Assembly (NCBI GenBank): GCA_910578975.1
Contig: CAJTRZ010000004.1
Coordinates: forward strand, 124,001-188,000
Source of the DNA: an uncultured Eubacterium sp.
GTDB lineage: Bacteria > Bacillota > Clostridia > Lachnospirales > Lachnospiraceae
DNA length: 64,000 nucleotides
Direction of reading: 5' to 3'
Shown here: positions 62,354 to 64,000 of the stretch, piece by piece
How positions within the stretch are numbered: the stretch's first letter is position 1
Layout: every line of letters starts with the position of its first letter
Made by a program: the position numbers and the translations under genes
Notes under the pieces: model-generated
What the model saw: the letters and a program-made list of their open reading frames with translations, nothing else
Database searches by the model: none
What the model was told of the DNA's origin: nothing

Positions 62354-64000
62354 ATGAATAATCTATGTAAAAAAGTAATTGCCAGTGTATTAGCACTTGC
62401 AATGTTGACATCTGGATTGATTTTTACACAAAGTAAATCAGCAGATGTTAAGGCGGCAGATGAATGGAATCTGGTGTGGAGTGATGAGTTTGAAGGAACT
62501 AGTCTGGATACAAGTGTCTGGAATTATGAAATAGGAAATGGAAACTGGGGTTGGGGAAATGGTGAAAAGCAATACTATACAAATAGTGTGAAAAATGTTG
62601 AAGTGTCCAATGGAACATTGAAGATTCATGCTCTGAAAGAGAGAATGGGAAATCAGGATTATACTTCAGGAAGAATTAATACAAAAGGCAAGAAGGATTT
62701 TAAGTTTGGAAGAATAGAAGCGAGAATGAAACTGCCAAGTTTTAGTGGCGCGTGGCCGGCATTCTGGATGCTGGGAGCAAACCATAGTTCTGTAGGATGG
62801 CCAAAATGTGGCGAATTGGATATTATGGAAGCTATTAATACACAAAATTTTACTAATGGTGCAGTTCATTGGTATGTAGAATCTGAAGGATATAACGGTC
62901 AGGGAGATAACGGAGACAGTGCAGAAGGTAAAACACCAGCAGGTTATCAGAGAACAGAGTGGCATACATATGGTGTTGAATGGGACAAAAAAGAAATAAA
63001 ATGGTACATAGATGACAAAGTATTTTTTACACAGGATATTAGTGCATCACATATGGATGAGTTTAGAAAAAATCAGTTTATCATTTTTAACCTTGCCATA
63101 GGAGGACAGTGGCCTGGATATAATATTGATGATTCAGCATTCCCATCAAGATCAACTATGGAAGTGGATTATGTAAGAGTTTATCAGAAGGCTGAAGTTC
63201 CAACTACAAAGTACGATGGTCCTACAATTACTATTACGGAAGACGCAGTAGAAAAGTATACAGGAAAATGGAATTCATTCTTTGGCAGTGATATTAACTG
63301 GGTTCCGGCAAAAGGAAGTATTGAGTTAGGAGATACTCCATCAGAAGGATTTACGATGAATTTGACCTCCGTTGGAAATATTCAGAATGATTCAGTTTGG
63401 GGAGCTCAGGCGACTCTTGAAAGGCTTAATTATTATCCTGGAAATACATATAAGTATTCATGTACTCTGACATCTGATAAGGATAAGAAAGTGTTTGTAA
63501 AAGTGGCAGATGACAATGAAGAGACGCTAGGTGGAGGCCTGATTGACCTGAAGGCAGGTGTTCCATACAATTTTGAAACAAATGTAGAAATACCAGAGGA
63601 TTTTGAAGGCACAGTTAGTTTGAAGTTTGGAATGGGTAAAACAAACGGAGATACTATTGCAGATAATGGTGCAGTAACAATTCATGTCAAAGACATTTCT
63701 TTTGTGACAACAGCGACAATACCAGATCCGGATTATGTACAGGAGACAACAGCACAGAATCCAAAAGAAACTACAACAAACAATGGAACGACAACAAAGA
63801 GCCCAGTTGTGAAGCCTACAATAAATTCAAGTGTGAAAGTGGCAAAAACAAAAGTTAAAAAAGCTACAAAGAAAAAAGTATCAAAGAAAGTGAAACTTAC
63901 ACTTAAGAAAATCAAAGGTGCAACAGGTTATAAAGTTCAATTTTCAAAAACAAAGAAGTTTAAGAAAGTACTTGTTTCTAAGACAGTTAAAAAAGCAAAA
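62354..64000 (+). CDS. Secreted GH16 beta-glucanase with CBM and lysine-rich C-terminal module (3' end outside window)
   Basis: The frame stays open to the window edge (549 codons seen). A signal peptide covers about 1-36 (VIASVLALAMLTSG, ending KAA). The GH16 domain, about 38-275, begins EWNLVWSDEFEG and has the catalytic GELDIMEAIN with glutamates at 154 and 159 and aspartate 156, typical of laminarinase/licheninase enzymes. Residues about 290-455 resemble a CBM4-like sandwich. A threonine-rich linker (about 460-490) precedes a very basic region (KKATKKKVSKKVKLTLKK) that turns into a fibronectin-like pattern (GATGYKVQFSKTKKF). It has AAAGGAG before the ATG and probably digests beta-1,3/1,4-glucans. 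Confidence 0.93.
   Translation, partial: MNNLCKKVIASVLALAMLTSGLIFTQSKSADVKAADEWNLVWSDEFEGTSLDTSVWNYEIGNGNWGWGNGEKQYYTNSVKNVEVSNGTLKIHALKERMGNQDYTSGRINTKGKKDFKFGRIEARMKLPSFSGAWPAFWMLGANHSSVGWPKCGELDIMEAINTQNFTNGAVHWYVESEGYNGQGDNGDSAEGKTPAGYQRTEWHTYGVEWDKKEIKWYIDDKVFFTQDISASHMDEFRKNQFIIFNLAIGGQWPGYNIDDSAFPSRSTMEVDYVRVYQKAEVPTTKYDGPTITITEDAVEKYTGKWNSFFGSDINWVPAKGSIELGDTPSEGFTMNLTSVGNIQNDSVWGAQATLERLNYYPGNTYKYSCTLTSDKDKKVFVKVADDNEETLGGGLIDLKAGVPYNFETNVEIPEDFEGTVSLKFGMGKTNGDTIADNGAVTIHVKDISFVTTATIPDPDYVQETTAQNPKETTTNNGTTTKSPVVKPTINSSVKVAKTKVKKATKKKVSKKVKLTLKKIKGATGYKVQFSKTKKFKKVLVSKTVKKAK

Noticed and set aside
1..64000. CRISPR arrays, tRNA or rRNA genes and insertion sequences
   Set aside because: No regularly spaced direct repeats, no cloverleaf with a TTCGA-type arm, no rRNA-like stretch and no transposase were found on reading both strands.

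Overview
The window is AT-rich chromosomal DNA from a Gram-positive anaerobe of the Firmicutes, most likely the Lachnospiraceae. Support comes from strong AGGAGG-type ribosome binding sites, intrinsic terminators with T-tracts, ferredoxin-linked 2-oxoacid metabolism, a zinc-ribbon MscL, a COG3044-type ABC ATPase, secreted DUF6273 and lysine-rich surface proteins, and adjacent asnS and asnA. The genus cannot be resolved by reading alone. No rRNA, tRNA, CRISPR array or intact insertion sequence was found.

Layout. 1-2.2 kb: the 3' part of a cation/proton antiporter, a membrane-anchored amidase and an unknown membrane protein. 2.3-7.5 kb: uvrB and uvrA behind a LexA-type SOS box, with a long inverted repeat that includes the last codons of uvrB. 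7.5-9.9 kb: a multiply broken gene that keeps its terminator, then guaA. 9.9-15.5 kb: a loosely packed accessory stretch beginning at the 3' end of guaA. It holds a PHP phosphatase, DUF3788 and DUF1848 proteins, gene fragments, and an arsenic-type operon in which a permease and a thioredoxin-like protein have been joined into one chimeric reading frame. 15.5-21.2 kb: a 1470-residue secreted beta-helix protein with carbohydrate-binding modules, divergent from a LysR regulator. 21.4-23.9 kb: asnS-asnA. 24-28.7 kb: four GNAT acetyltransferases mixed with remnants, an EamA-like protein, and a secreted SGNH-like protein behind a possible attenuator.

28.8-33.8 kb: a membrane-anchored Mrr-like nuclease, a UvrD-like helicase and an ABC ATPase. 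33.9-38 kb: secreted proteins and an asparagine-synthetase-like protein without the glutaminase cysteine. 38-40.7 kb: pfkA and prfC. 40.9-46.6 kb: a nucleoside and deoxynucleotide salvage cluster (cdd, an acetyltransferase, udp, add, deoB, an HD-type dNTP triphosphohydrolase). 47.1-51.5 kb: a compact restriction-modification locus in which nuclease and methyltransferase are one polypeptide next to a specificity subunit. 52-56.5 kb: a tyrosine phosphatase, an NhaC-type antiporter, a glutaredoxin, MscL and an iron-sulfur aldo/keto reductase. 56.5-59.9 kb: a two-gene 2-oxoacid:ferredoxin oxidoreductase on the minus strand. 60-62.2 kb: a MoxR ATPase and VWA protein pair. 62.4 kb to the end: a secreted GH16 glucanase cut by the window edge.

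Candidates most worth a second look are the fused restriction-modification locus, whose methyltransferase carries a repeat-bearing insertion, the deletion-born permease-thioredoxin chimera, the leader-peptide/terminator arrangement before the SGNH-like gene, and the nuclease-helicase-ATPase cluster. Each claim rests on reading the sequence; no database search was possible.
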